Source of the DNA: Dyella terrae
Lineage (GTDB): Bacteria; Pseudomonadota; Gammaproteobacteria; Xanthomonadales; Rhodanobacteraceae
Length of the DNA: 64,000 bases
Direction: 5' to 3'
NCBI RefSeq assembly: GCF_022394535.1
Contig: NZ_CP089414.1
Span: 2,418,001-2,482,000 of the forward strand
Below are positions 46,264 to 54,991 of the stretch, piece after piece (within the stretch, counting starts at the first letter, position 1; each line of letters begins with the position of its first letter). A model generated the notes under the pieces. The model searched no databases. It saw nothing but the letters and a program-made list of their open reading frames with translations, and was not told the DNA's origin. A program made the translations under genes and the position numbers.

Positions 46264-46659
46264 ATGTCCGACTCGTATTCCTCGCTGGGCAATGCCCCTT
46301 CCAATCACTCTATCCAGGATCTGATCCAGCCCCTCGCTTCCGGCAAAGGTTGGATGAAGTTCCTGGGCATCGTGTTCATCATCGGCGGTGCCCTCTACGC
46401 CATCACCATCGTCGGCATCATCATCGCGTGGCTGCCGATCTGGATCGGCGTGCTGCTTCTGCAGTCCGCCGGCGCCCTTGAACGCGCCCAGGTCAGCGGT
46501 GACGTCGCCGCCATGAAGGAAGCCTTGACCAAGCTGCGCAGCTTCTTCGTGATCCAGGGCGTGATGATGATCGTCGGCATCGCCTTGTGGGTCCTGGCGT
46601 TGATCTTCTATGGCGCCGTGTTCGCCGCCATGCTGCACAACGGCGGGTCCTGGCGCTAA
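46264..46659 (+). CDS. Small DUF5362-like membrane protein
   Basis: 131 residues with three or four hydrophobic helices (about 31-52, 52-70, 90-125). The first 28 residues are hydrophilic, followed by LASGKGWMKFLGIVFIIGGALYA, consistent with DUF5362. It probably sits in the inner membrane with unknown function. It is opposite in direction to hmgA and hpd and is followed by a strong terminator shared with hpd. Confidence 0.75.
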   Translation: MSDSYSSLGNAPSNHSIQDLIQPLASGKGWMKFLGIVFIIGGALYAITIVGIIIAWLPIWIGVLLLQSAGALERAQVSGDVAAMKEALTKLRSFFVIQGVMMIVGIALWVLALIFYGAVFAAMLHNGGSWR

Positions 46660-46671
46660 AACCCTCCGCTC

Positions 46672-46702
46672 AAAAAGGCCGCCCTTCCCGGGCGGCCTTT
46701 TT
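46672..46702. terminator. Bidirectional terminator between the DUF5362-like gene and hpd
   Basis: AAAAAGGCCGCCC at 46672-46684 pairs with GGGCGGCCTTTTT at 46690-46702 around TTCCC, a 13-bp stem with A/T tails on both strands. Confidence 0.92.
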
Positions 46703-46711
46703 CTTTGCGGT

Positions 46712-47809
46712 TTACAGCACGCCGCGCTTCATCTGATCGCGTTCGATCGATTCGAACAGCGCCTGGAAGTTGCCTTCGCCGAAACCCTCGTTGCCCTTGC
46801 GCTGGATGATCTCGAAGAAGATCGGGCCGATGTTGTTCTGCGTGAAAATCTGCAGCAGCTTGCGCTGCTTGGTCTCCGGATCGGCATCGATCAGGATCTT
46901 GTTCTTCGCCAAGCGCGGCACGTCTTCGCCGTTGTTCGGAATGCGCATGTCGATCACGTCGAAATACGAGTCCGGCGTGTCGAGGAACTCCACACCCTTC
47001 TCGCGCATCGCTTCCACCGTGTCGTAGATGTTGTCGGTGAACAGGGCGATGTGCTGGATACCTTCGCCGTGGTACGCGTCGAGATACTCGTTGATCTGCG
47101 ACTTCGGATCACTCGACTCGTTAAGCGGAATGCGCACGATGCCGTCCGGTGCGGTCATCGCCTTCGACACCAGACCCGTCTTGGCACCCTTGATGTCGAA
47201 GTAGCGGATCTCGCGGAAGTTGAACAAGCGCTCGTAGTAGTCGGACCACTTCTGCATGTTGCCGAAGTAGAGGTTGTGAGTGAGGTGATCGATGAAGGTG
47301 AGGCCAAAACCCTTCGGATTCTGGTCGGCGCCTGCGATCGGCTCGTAGTCGCCTTCGTAGATGCTGCCGTTGTCACCATAACGGTCGATCAGGTACAGCA
47401 TGCAATCGCCGATGCCCTTCACCGCCGGCGCGTTCACTGCACGGCTGGCAAGCGCCTTTTCGCTCACGGCTTCACCGCCATTGCCGAGCACGACGCCATA
47501 GACGTCCTTCGCCGGCTTCTCGAAACGGATCGCGAAACCCGCTGCGCACGGGCCATGGGCCTCGGCGAATTCAGCCGCAAAGGAGTCGGGATCTTCGTTG
47601 ACCAGCAGGTTCACACCGCCCTGGCGGTAGACCGTGATCGCGCGCGACTTGTGCTTGAGCACCGCGCTGAAGCCCATGCTCTTGAACAGGGTATGCAGCT
47701 CGTGGCTGCGACCGGCCGGGGCAGCGAATTCGACGAATTCGAATCCGTTGATGCCCATGGGGTTTTCGAAGGTGGTGACCTGCATGCCAAGATTGGGGTG
47801 CGCGCTCAT
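46712..47809 (-). CDS. hpd: 4-Hydroxyphenylpyruvate dioxygenase
   Basis: 365 residues. Two vicinal-oxygen-chelate halves; iron ligands expected from FIDHLTHN (His), EGIQHIALFTDN (His) and the C-terminal FFEIIQRKGNEGFGEGNF (Glu), which is diagnostic of the family. It converts 4-hydroxyphenylpyruvate to homogentisate. The ATG at 47809 has AGGAGA upstream. It is divergent from a MarR regulator with a palindrome in the shared promoter region. Confidence 0.96.
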   Translation of the reverse strand: MSAHPNLGMQVTTFENPMGINGFEFVEFAAPAGRSHELHTLFKSMGFSAVLKHKSRAITVYRQGGVNLLVNEDPDSFAAEFAEAHGPCAAGFAIRFEKPAKDVYGVVLGNGGEAVSEKALASRAVNAPAVKGIGDCMLYLIDRYGDNGSIYEGDYEPIAGADQNPKGFGLTFIDHLTHNLYFGNMQKWSDYYERLFNFREIRYFDIKGAKTGLVSKAMTAPDGIVRIPLNESSDPKSQINEYLDAYHGEGIQHIALFTDNIYDTVEAMREKGVEFLDTPDSYFDVIDMRIPNNGEDVPRLAKNKILIDADPETKQRKLLQIFTQNNIGPIFFEIIQRKGNEGFGEGNFQALFESIERDQMKRGVL

Positions 47810-47892
47810 GGGGCTCTCCTGATGGACCGGACTCGATGGCCTACGCCTGGGCATCCCAAGCGTGCGACCATCCTCATAATCCTCGCGTTATA

Positions 47893-47906
47893 GTTACATA
47901 TGAAAC
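47893..47906. promoter_or_regulatory. Palindromic operator candidate between hpd and the MarR gene
   Basis: GTTnCATATGnAAC is an inverted repeat symmetrical except for the two n positions (A and A). It lies in the 120-base gap between two divergent genes, where a MarR dimer typically binds to control both. Near it, TATAAC on the minus strand could be the hpd -10 element. Confidence 0.5.
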
Positions 47907-47929
47907 CATTTGCAAGGAGCGTCGCAGCA

Positions 47930-48388
47930 GTGGCTGAAGAACACCATCCTGACCATGCCCCGCTGGAGCTGGAAAATTTCCTGCCTTACCGGCTGTCCAT
48001 CCTCTCCAACGCGGTCAGCCAGGCGATTGCCGACGATTATCAACGCCGGTTTGACCTCAGCATGACGGAATGGCGCGTGATGGCCGTGCTGGCCCGCTTC
48101 GACGGTCTTTCCGCCCGTGAAGTGGCCGAGCGCACCCTGATGGACAAGGTGGCCGTGAGCCGCGCCCTGTCCAAGCTGGTGGAAACCGGCTGGGTGACCC
48201 GCGCCACGCACGACGGCGACAAGCGCCGCTCCGTGCTGGGCCTGAGCGAGGCCGGCTGGGCCATCCACGAGGTGGTGGCGCCCATGGCACGCGAGCACGA
48301 GCGCAACCTGATGTCCAAGCTGGACGAAGAGGAGCGCACCTGGCTGCTGCGCATCCTGGACAAGCTGCAGGCGATCGAGCCGAAGTAA
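47930..48388 (+). CDS. MarR-family transcriptional regulator, probable control of tyrosine catabolism
   Basis: 152 residues from the GTG at 47930. A winged helix is visible from LSMTEWRVMAVLARF through LSAREVAERTLMDKVAVSRALSKLVETGWVTR, with the DGDKRR wing, as in MarR/HpaR proteins. AAGGAG at 47914-47919 favours this GTG. An ATG at 47900 lies inside the palindrome and is less likely. Divergent from hpd, so it probably senses an aromatic intermediate and represses hpd and itself; the ligand is not known. Confidence 0.85.
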   Translation: MAEEHHPDHAPLELENFLPYRLSILSNAVSQAIADDYQRRFDLSMTEWRVMAVLARFDGLSAREVAERTLMDKVAVSRALSKLVETGWVTRATHDGDKRRSVLGLSEAGWAIHEVVAPMAREHERNLMSKLDEEERTWLLRILDKLQAIEPK

Positions 48389-48413
48389 TCGCTGACACTG
48401 CCGCGCCCTCTAG

Positions 48414-48445
48414 CCCGTCATTCCCGCGAAAGCGCGAATGACGGG
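48414..48445. repeat. REP-like palindrome between MarR and the first POT gene
   Basis: CCCGTCATTC at 48414-48423 pairs with GAATGACGGG at 48436-48445, with CGCGAAAGCGC between. The sequence resembles the GTCATTCCGGCGAAAG units found near 54.8 kb and 56.5 kb. It lies between convergent genes and may also serve as a terminator. Confidence 0.7.
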
Positions 48446-48459
48446 TAGATGGGGTCTCC

Positions 48460-49968
48460 TTACTTCACGCCATGCATCAGGCGGTTGATCAGCGGTGCGA
48501 TCAGGAACAGCAAGGTGCCGGCGCCAGCCAGCAGCCAGAAGCTGAAAGTGAAGCCGCTGAGGGCCGAGGCCACCGTCATGCCGGTCTCGCCACTTACATG
48601 TCCGGCGAAGATGCCCGACAAGTTGTTGCCGATGCCGGTGGACAGAAACCAGCCACCCATCGCAAAGCCCACCAGCCGCACCGGCGCCAGCTTGGTCACC
48701 ATCGACAAGCCGATCGGTGACAGGCACAGCTCGCCCAGGGTCTGCAGCACATAGACCAACACCAGCGGCCAGAACGGAATCAGGTGACGGCTGTCCACGA
48801 GGCTGGACAGCGCGTACATCAGCACAATGAAGGCCACCGCATTGCCCAGCAGGCCCAGGCCGAACTTGCGCGGGATCGACGGCTCGATGTTGCGCTTGTC
48901 GAGCCAGCCCCACGCCAGCGATACGAACGGCGCCAGCAGTACCAGCGCCAGCGGCGCGACAGACTGGAACCAGCCCACCGGGAATTCCCAGCCGCCGAAC
49001 ATCTCGCGGTCCACGATGTTCTGCGCCAGGAAGTTGAACGAGCTGCCGGCCTGTTCGTAGAACATCCAGAACAGTACGTTGAACACGAAGATGATCAGCA
49101 TGGCGAACACACGGTCGCGCTGCACTTTGCCCTCGCGGAAGCCTTCCACCAGCAGCAGCAGCGACAAGCCCACGAACAGCGCGCTCAGCATCCACTGCAG
49201 CACGATGGCGCCGGCCTTGGCCATCACCAGATACACCAGCGGAATCGCCAGTACGCAGCCGATCAACACGTAGAGCACGCGCATGCGGTTCGCCTGGTCC
49301 GCGGTCGGGCGACCCACGCCCTTCAACTGACGGCGCCCGATCCAGAACCACACCAGGCTGATCAGCATGCCGATGCCCGAGGCCAGGAACACCAGCTTGT
49401 AGTTCTGCTCCATGGGCGTGTCGGTGAAGTGGCTGGCCAACCAGCCGGTCAACAGAGGCGAGAACAGCGCGCCCGCGTTGATGCCCATGTAGAACAGGGT
49501 GAGGCCGCGATCGCGACGCGCGTCGCTCACGCCGTAAAGCTGCCCCACCATGGACGAGATATTCGGTTTGAACAGGCCGTTACCCACGATCACGGTGGAC
49601 AGGCCGAGTAGGAATATCTGCTCGTTCGGCAGCATGATCATGAACAGGCCAGCCGACATCACCACCGCGCCAACCAGGATCGAGCGCTGGTATCCAAGGA
49701 CGCGATCCGCCACGTAGCCGCCAAACACCGCCGCCGCGTAGACCAGCGCCAGATAAGCGCCGTAGGTGCGACTGGCGAAGCCTTGGCCCGCGGCGTCGCC
49801 CTTGAAGAACTCCGCCACGATGTACAGCGTCAGCGCCCAGCGCATGCCGTAGAACGCAAAGCGCTCCCAGAACTCCGTCATGAAGAGCATCCACAACGGA
49901 CGCGGATGCCCCATGGTCTGCGGGTAATCGGGCACCGACGGCGCGGTGGCAGTGTTGGTCTCGCTCAT
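48460..49968 (-). CDS. Proton-dependent oligopeptide transporter (POT/PTR2), copy 1
   Basis: 502 residues with about 14 membrane helices. The family ExxER motif appears as EFWERFAFYGMRWAL in helix 1, with the PTR2 signature region GNGLFKPNISSMVGQLYG and DRGLTLFYMGINAGA. It takes up di- and tripeptides with protons across the inner membrane. The ATG at 49968 is used. It is the second of two tandem paralogues on the same strand, about 130 bases after the other. Substrate preference is unknown; dtpA/B-like. Confidence 0.92.
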   Translation of the reverse strand: MSETNTATAPSVPDYPQTMGHPRPLWMLFMTEFWERFAFYGMRWALTLYIVAEFFKGDAAGQGFASRTYGAYLALVYAAAVFGGYVADRVLGYQRSILVGAVVMSAGLFMIMLPNEQIFLLGLSTVIVGNGLFKPNISSMVGQLYGVSDARRDRGLTLFYMGINAGALFSPLLTGWLASHFTDTPMEQNYKLVFLASGIGMLISLVWFWIGRRQLKGVGRPTADQANRMRVLYVLIGCVLAIPLVYLVMAKAGAIVLQWMLSALFVGLSLLLLVEGFREGKVQRDRVFAMLIIFVFNVLFWMFYEQAGSSFNFLAQNIVDREMFGGWEFPVGWFQSVAPLALVLLAPFVSLAWGWLDKRNIEPSIPRKFGLGLLGNAVAFIVLMYALSSLVDSRHLIPFWPLVLVYVLQTLGELCLSPIGLSMVTKLAPVRLVGFAMGGWFLSTGIGNNLSGIFAGHVSGETGMTVASALSGFTFSFWLLAGAGTLLFLIAPLINRLMHGVK

Positions 49969-50100
49969 GCAAACCCCATGAAGACAGGAAGGGCACTCGC
50001 GTGCCGGTCGAAAGTTTTTGCGAACCGGGACATGTAACCGGCCACGCCCAGGCCCGTCAAATGCACCGCACCATTCCCTGGTCCCGCATCGGGCCGCTTC

Positions 50101-51609
50101 TTAGCGCACGCCATGCATCAAACGGTTGATCAGCGGTGAAATCAACAGCAGCAGTACACCTGCGCCCGCCAGCAACCAGAAGCTGAAGGTGAAGCCCGCC
50201 AGCGCGGACGCCGCCGTCATGCCGCTCTCTCCACTGATCTTTCCCGCCAGCAGGCCGGACAGATTGCCACCGACCGCCATCGACAGAAACCAGCCGCCCA
50301 TGGCCACACCCACCACACGCGGCGGCGCCAGCTTGGTCACCATCGACAGGCCGATGGGCGACAGACACAGCTCGCCGACAGTCTGCAGCACGTAGCAAGC
50401 GGTCAGCGGCCAGAACGGGATCAGCCCATGGCTGTTGACCGAGTACGTCAGGGCATACATCAGCGCGGTAAAGCCGAGGCCGTTGAACACCAGCCCCAGG
50501 CCGAACTTACGTGGGATCGAGGGCTCCTGGTGGCGCTTGGCCAGCAGCGCCCACACCTGGGTCACCAAGGGCGCCAGCAGGATGATCGCCACGGGGCTCA
50601 CCGACTGGAACCAGCCCACCGGGAACATCCAGCCACCGAACATCTCGCGGTCGACCATGTTCGCGGCAAGGAAGTTGAATGATGTACCCAGCTGGAAATA
50701 CATCATCCAGAACAGGATGTTGAAGGCGAAGATGATCAGCATCGCGATCACTCGATCGAGCTGCACGCGATCGTGCCGCACCGCCTCCACCACCAGCATC
50801 GCGGCCACGCCAACAAACAACAGGCTCAACAGCCACTGCAGGCCGCTGGCGCCGATAAAGGCGAGCAGCAGATAGACCAGCGGCACCGCGACCACCACAC
50901 CCAGCAGCACCCACACCACGCGCATGCGGCTCGCGGCCTCCGGCGCAGGCCGACCCACGTTCTTCAGGCCGCGGCGACCAAACCAGAACCAGAGCAGGCT
51001 CAACGCCATGCCGACACCGGCCGCTGCGAACACCACGCGATAGTTTTCCTGCGTCGGTGTATCTGTGAAATAACCCGCCAACCAGCCGGTCAGCAGCGGC
51101 GCGAGCAGCGCACCGCCATTGATGCCCATATAAAACAAGGTGAAACCGCGGTCGCGACGCTCATCCTTGGGGCCATACAACTGGCCGACCATCGTCGAAA
51201 TGTTCGGCTTGAACAGGCCATTGCCCACCACGACCATCGCCAAGCCCAGCAGGAACAAATCCTTGCTCGGCAACATCACGACGAATAAGCCCAACGCCAT
51301 CACCAGCGCGCCGATCAGGATCGAACGCTGGTAGCCAATGACCTTGTCCGCGACGAAACCACCAAAGATGCTGGTGGCATAGATCAGCGCGGTATAGGCG
51401 CCATAGATCTTGCTGGCCCAGGCTTCGCCTGCCGGATCGCCATGGAAGAAGTGCGCCACGATGTACAACGCCAGCGCCCAGCTCACGCTGTAGAACGCAA
51501 AGCGCTCCCAGAACTCGGTCATGAACAACATCCACAGCGGCCGTGGATGCCCCAGCATCTGCGGGAAATCAGGCGCGGACGCGGGTGCGGTCTCGGCGGT
51601 GTTGCTCAT
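50101..51609 (-). CDS. Proton-dependent oligopeptide transporter (POT/PTR2), copy 2
   Basis: 502 residues, exactly the length of copy 1 and similar throughout. It has EFWERFAFYSVSWAL in helix 1, GNGLFKPNISTMVGQLYG and DRGFTLFYMGINGGA. Differences are scattered rather than clustered, so this is an old duplication, not a recent copy or recombination product. It uptakes small peptides with protons. It is first in the transcription order, preceding copy 1. The upstream neighbour is tryptophan 2,3-dioxygenase. Confidence 0.92.
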   Translation of the reverse strand: MSNTAETAPASAPDFPQMLGHPRPLWMLFMTEFWERFAFYSVSWALALYIVAHFFHGDPAGEAWASKIYGAYTALIYATSIFGGFVADKVIGYQRSILIGALVMALGLFVVMLPSKDLFLLGLAMVVVGNGLFKPNISTMVGQLYGPKDERRDRGFTLFYMGINGGALLAPLLTGWLAGYFTDTPTQENYRVVFAAAGVGMALSLLWFWFGRRGLKNVGRPAPEAASRMRVVWVLLGVVVAVPLVYLLLAFIGASGLQWLLSLLFVGVAAMLVVEAVRHDRVQLDRVIAMLIIFAFNILFWMMYFQLGTSFNFLAANMVDREMFGGWMFPVGWFQSVSPVAIILLAPLVTQVWALLAKRHQEPSIPRKFGLGLVFNGLGFTALMYALTYSVNSHGLIPFWPLTACYVLQTVGELCLSPIGLSMVTKLAPPRVVGVAMGGWFLSMAVGGNLSGLLAGKISGESGMTAASALAGFTFSFWLLAGAGVLLLLISPLINRLMHGVR

Positions 51610-51687
51610 GCATGCCCCTTTGCAAGCAGAACGGCGCGCCAGGCGCCGTCACATCGTTGGGTTGGCGAAAGAAAGCGGGAGCCCGGC

Positions 51688-52536
51688 TCAGGCGCCCAGT
51701 TCGGTGCGCACGTCCAGCAGCTCCGGGAAAAACTCCAGGTCCAGCGCCTTCTTGAGGAACGACACGCCCGAGGAACCACCTGTGCCGCGCCGATGTCCGA
51801 TGATCCGTTCCACGGTTTTCATATGGCGGAAACGCCACATCTGGAAACTCCCCTCCACATCCACCAGTTGCTCGCACATGTGGTACTCAGGCCAGAATGT
51901 CGTTCGGTTTTCGTAAATGCGCTTGAGCACGGGCAGCAGACCCTCATGCCGCTTATAAGGCTGCGACCAATCGCGCTGCGTCAACTCGCCAGGCACCGCA
52001 TGCCCGCGGCGCGCGAGATAGCTCAGGAATTCGTCATACAGGCTCGGTGCGTCCAGCACCTCACGCAGCGCGGCCTGCGCCGCAGGATCGTACGCAAACA
52101 CCTGCAACATCTGGGCATTCTTGTTGCCCAGCAAGAATTCGATCTGCCGATACTGCAACGATTGAAAGCCCGAGGACGTGCCCAGCACGCCACGGAATTC
52201 CAGGTATTCGGAGGGCGTCAGCGTTTCAAGCACCGCCCACTGCTCGAACAATTGGCGCTGCACATGCTTCACGCGAGCCAGGATCTTCAGGCATGGATCG
52301 ATCTCATCGCGGCGCAGATGCGCCACGGCCGATTTCAGCTCGTGGATGACCAGTTTCATCCACAGTTCCGCCACCTGATGCTGCACGATAAAAAGCATTT
52401 CATCGTGATGCGGCGGATCGCTCAGCGGCTGCTGGGCCCCCAGCAACTGGTCCAGGCGCAGGTAGCCGCCATAGGTCAGTCGTCCGTTCAGGTCGAGTTC
52501 GATGCCGGCCTCAAGGTCGCGCTGGTTCTCGGTCAT
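51688..52536 (-). CDS. kynA: Tryptophan 2,3-dioxygenase
   Basis: 282 residues, the usual bacterial size. The N-terminal [14 protein letters not shown] is typical. The haem-ligating histidine is H238 in [15 protein letters not shown], and the following [12 protein letters not shown] holds the substrate-binding segment. It opens the indole ring of tryptophan to N-formylkynurenine, the start of the kynurenine route. No other kynurenine genes are in the window. Together with the hpd, hmgA, fahA and peptide-transporter genes it points to growth on peptides and aromatic amino acids. Confidence 0.95.
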   Translation of the reverse strand: MTENQRDLEAGIELDLNGRLTYGGYLRLDQLLGAQQPLSDPPHHDEMLFIVQHQVAELWMKLVIHELKSAVAHLRRDEIDPCLKILARVKHVQRQLFEQWAVLETLTPSEYLEFRGVLGTSSGFQSLQYRQIEFLLGNKNAQMLQVFAYDPAAQAALREVLDAPSLYDEFLSYLARRGHAVPGELTQRDWSQPYKRHEGLLPVLKRIYENRTTFWPEYHMCEQLVDVEGSFQMWRFRHMKTVERIIGHRRGTGGSSGVSFLKKALDLEFFPELLDVRTELGA

Positions 52537-52750
52537 ATCGATCCGGGGTGCGGAAAAGTTCGCATGTTACCCGGTGTGAAGACCAACGCCGTACCAGTGC
52601 GCATGCTGCACCGTGCCTTGCGGCGCAACATGCCCGCCTGTAACAATTTTGCTCTTGCTCAGGGCTTTACGTCCGCTGCTGGCCCCACTGGATGGGCCGC
52701 CGACGCCCCGGCACCCCAATCCCTACCATTACTCACTCCAGGAGCGAGTC

Positions 52751-53836
52751 GTGTCCATCGCCGCCAAGTTTGAAATCGAATACCTCCAGTATCTCGATGC
52801 TGAAGGTAAGCAGGTCCGTGACGATCTGCCTGAATTTGCCAAAGATCTCAACCACATGGTTGAGCTGTACAAGCTGATGCTATCGACCCGCGTGTTCGAC
52901 GCGAAGTCGGTCGCCCTGCAGCGCACCGGCAAGCTCGGCACCTACGCCAGCTGCCTGGGCCACGAAGCCGCTCACGTCGGCATCGGCAGTGCCATGAAGC
53001 CCGAGGACGTGTTCGCACCGAGCTACCGCGAATACGGTGCACAGCTCTATCGCGGCGTGCAGCCGCGCGAGGTGTACATGTACTGGGGCGGCGACGAGCG
53101 CGGCAACGACTACCAGAAGGAACCGGCTCGCCACGACTTCGCGTGGTCGGTGCCGATCGCTACGCAGTGCCTGCATGCCGCCGGTTCCGCGTTGGCGTTC
53201 AAGATCCGCAACGAAAAGCGCGTGGCCGTGTGCACCATCGGTGACGGTGGTTCGTCCAAGGGCGACTTCTACGGCGCCATCAACATCACCGGCGCACAGA
53301 ACCTGCCGATGGTCGCGGTGATCGTCAACAACCAGTGGGCCATCTCGGTGCCGCGCAAGATCCAGACGGGTGCGCCGACGCTGGCGCAGAAGGGTATTGC
53401 GGCGGGCCTGTTCTCCATCCAGGTGGACGGCAACGACATCATCGCCGTGCGCAAGGCGATGGAAGACGCGCTGGACCGTGCACGCAACGGCCAGGGTGGC
53501 AGCGTGCTGGAGCTGGTCACTTACCGCCTCTCCGACCACACCACTGCCGACGATGCACGCCGTTACCGCGGCGAGCAGGAAGTGAAGGACGCCTGGGCGA
53601 AGGAGCCAATGAAGCGCCTGCGCAACTGGCTGGTAGCCAAGGGTGTGTGGGACGACGCGAAGGAAGAAGCCTGGAAGGCCGAGTGCGACGACTGGATGGA
53701 CAACGAGGTGAACGCCTACCTCGAGACCAAGACGCAGCCCGTCACGGCGATGTTCGACTACATCTTCGCCGAAGTCCCCGCCGATCTCGCCAAGCAGCGC
53801 GATCTCGCCATCCAGCTCGACAAGAAGGCCCATTAA
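52751..53836 (+). CDS. pdhA: 2-Oxoacid (pyruvate or branched-chain) dehydrogenase E1, alpha subunit
   Basis: 361 residues. The thiamine diphosphate motif starts GDGGSSKGDF and ends at NNQWAISVP, with PSYREYG and the phosphorylation-loop-like YRLSDHTTADDARRY. It decarboxylates a 2-oxoacid with E1 beta and passes the acyl group to E2. The GTG at 52751 has AGGAG 7 bases upstream; a longer frame from 52613 has no ribosome site. It is followed by E1 beta three bases later. Pyruvate is the usual annotation, but branched-chain oxoacids are possible. Confidence 0.88.
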   Translation: MSIAAKFEIEYLQYLDAEGKQVRDDLPEFAKDLNHMVELYKLMLSTRVFDAKSVALQRTGKLGTYASCLGHEAAHVGIGSAMKPEDVFAPSYREYGAQLYRGVQPREVYMYWGGDERGNDYQKEPARHDFAWSVPIATQCLHAAGSALAFKIRNEKRVAVCTIGDGGSSKGDFYGAINITGAQNLPMVAVIVNNQWAISVPRKIQTGAPTLAQKGIAAGLFSIQVDGNDIIAVRKAMEDALDRARNGQGGSVLELVTYRLSDHTTADDARRYRGEQEVKDAWAKEPMKRLRNWLVAKGVWDDAKEEAWKAECDDWMDNEVNAYLETKTQPVTAMFDYIFAEVPADLAKQRDLAIQLDKKAH

Positions 53837-53839
53837 GTC

Positions 53840-54820
53840 ATGGCACAGATCACCCTTATCGAAGCCGTCACCCAGGCTCTCGCGTATGAAATGGCGCACG
53901 ACGAAAGCGTCGTGGTGCTGGGCGAAGACGTTGGCGTCAACGGCGGCGTGTTCCGCGCCACCCAGGGCCTGCAAGAAAAGTTCGGCGAGCTGCGCGTGCT
54001 CGACACGCCGCTGGATGAAACCACCATTGCTGGCGTCACCGTGGGCCTCGCCGCCCAGGGTATGAAGCCGGTGGCTGAAGCGCAGTTCGAAGGCTTCATC
54101 TACCCGATGATGGAGCAGATCGCCTGCCACGCCGCGCGTATGCGCAACCGCACGCGCGGCCGCATCACCGTGCCGGCCGTGTGGCGCGCACCGTGGGGCG
54201 GCGGCATTCGCGCGCCGGAGCATCACTCGGAAGCGAACGAACATCTGTTCACCAACATCCCGGGCCTGCGCGTAGTGATGCCGTCGTCGCCGGCGCGTGC
54301 TTACGGCCTGCTGCTCGCCGCCATCCGTGATCCGGATCCGGTGATGTTCTTCGAGCCCAAGCGCATCTACCGTCAGTACAAGGAAGAAGTGCCCGATGAT
54401 GGCGAGGCCTTGCCGCTCGACGTGTGCTTCGTGCTGCGCGACGGCACCGACGTCACCCTCGTCTCGTGGGGCGCGCAGGTGAAGGAAGCGCTGGAAGCGG
54501 CCGACGCACTCGCCGAAGAAGGCATCAGCGCGGAAGTCATCGACGTTGCCACGCTCACCCCGCTGGACTTCGACACGATTGCCGAATCGGTGCAGAAGAC
54601 CGGTCGCTGCGTGATCGTGCACGAAGCCCCGAAAACCGCGGGTTTCGGCGCGGAAATCGCCGCACGCCTGGCCGAAGAATGCATGTACGACCTGCTCGCG
54701 CCAGTCGAACGCGTCAGTGGCTACGACACGCACATCCCGCTGTTCCGCCTGGAAATGAAGTACATGCCGAGCGCCGAACGCGTGGTGGATGCCGCCAAGC
54801 GCGCGCTGGCAGCCAGCTAA
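53840..54820 (+). CDS. pdhB: 2-Oxoacid dehydrogenase E1, beta subunit
   Basis: 326 residues. Family landmarks are VVVLGEDVGVNGGVFRAT, PLDETTIAGVTVGLA, and the C-terminal transketolase domain with VSWGAQVKEALEAA. It completes the E1 heterotetramer with the alpha subunit. The start lies 3 bases after the alpha stop, so expression is coupled. A REP pair, then the E2 gene, follow on the same strand. The E3 (lipoamide dehydrogenase) gene is not in the window. Confidence 0.92.
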   Translation: MAQITLIEAVTQALAYEMAHDESVVVLGEDVGVNGGVFRATQGLQEKFGELRVLDTPLDETTIAGVTVGLAAQGMKPVAEAQFEGFIYPMMEQIACHAARMRNRTRGRITVPAVWRAPWGGGIRAPEHHSEANEHLFTNIPGLRVVMPSSPARAYGLLLAAIRDPDPVMFFEPKRIYRQYKEEVPDDGEALPLDVCFVLRDGTDVTLVSWGAQVKEALEAADALAEEGISAEVIDVATLTPLDFDTIAESVQKTGRCVIVHEAPKTAGFGAEIAARLAEECMYDLLAPVERVSGYDTHIPLFRLEMKYMPSAERVVDAAKRALAAS

Positions 54821-54835
54821 GAACCGCCTACGAAG

Positions 54836-54950
54836 CGTCATTCCGGCGAAAGCCGGAATCCAGTCAAAATACGTTGTGCGAAGCACACAAAACCTTCCGC
54901 GACGACCACGCATCTTCGCTACTGGATCCCGGCCTGCGCCGGGATGACGT
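54836..54950. repeat. REP pair (REPIN-like) between E1 beta and E2 genes
   Basis: A left unit has ATTCCGGC-GAAA-GCCGGAAT (54840-54859), and a right unit ATCCCGGC-CTGC-GCCGGGAT (54926-54945). The outer ends are also inverted (CGTCAT at 54836-54841 with ATGACG at 54944-54949), as are the inner ends (ATCCAGT with ACTGGAT). About 60 bases separate the two. This is the layout of a REPIN, the two-REP unit moved by RAYT transposases. It interrupts an otherwise tight operon and may act as an mRNA-stabilising or attenuating element. Confidence 0.8.
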
Positions 54951-54991
54951 TCAAAACCGAAACATCCAAGCCTGATTACCGGAACCAACTC

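Noticed and set aside
46610..47893. 427-codon plus-strand frame opposite hpd
   Set aside because: Shadow frame with no ribosome site; it runs through a strong terminator.
47900..47929. ATG at 47900 as the MarR start
   Set aside because: It lies inside the palindrome with no ribosome site before it; AAGGAG at 47914 points to the GTG at 47930.
52880..54988. 702-codon frame on the minus strand across the E1 alpha and beta genes
   Set aside because: Antisense shadow of two clear genes; its N-terminus only reads through the REP unit, giving the familiar AFAGMT-like peptide.
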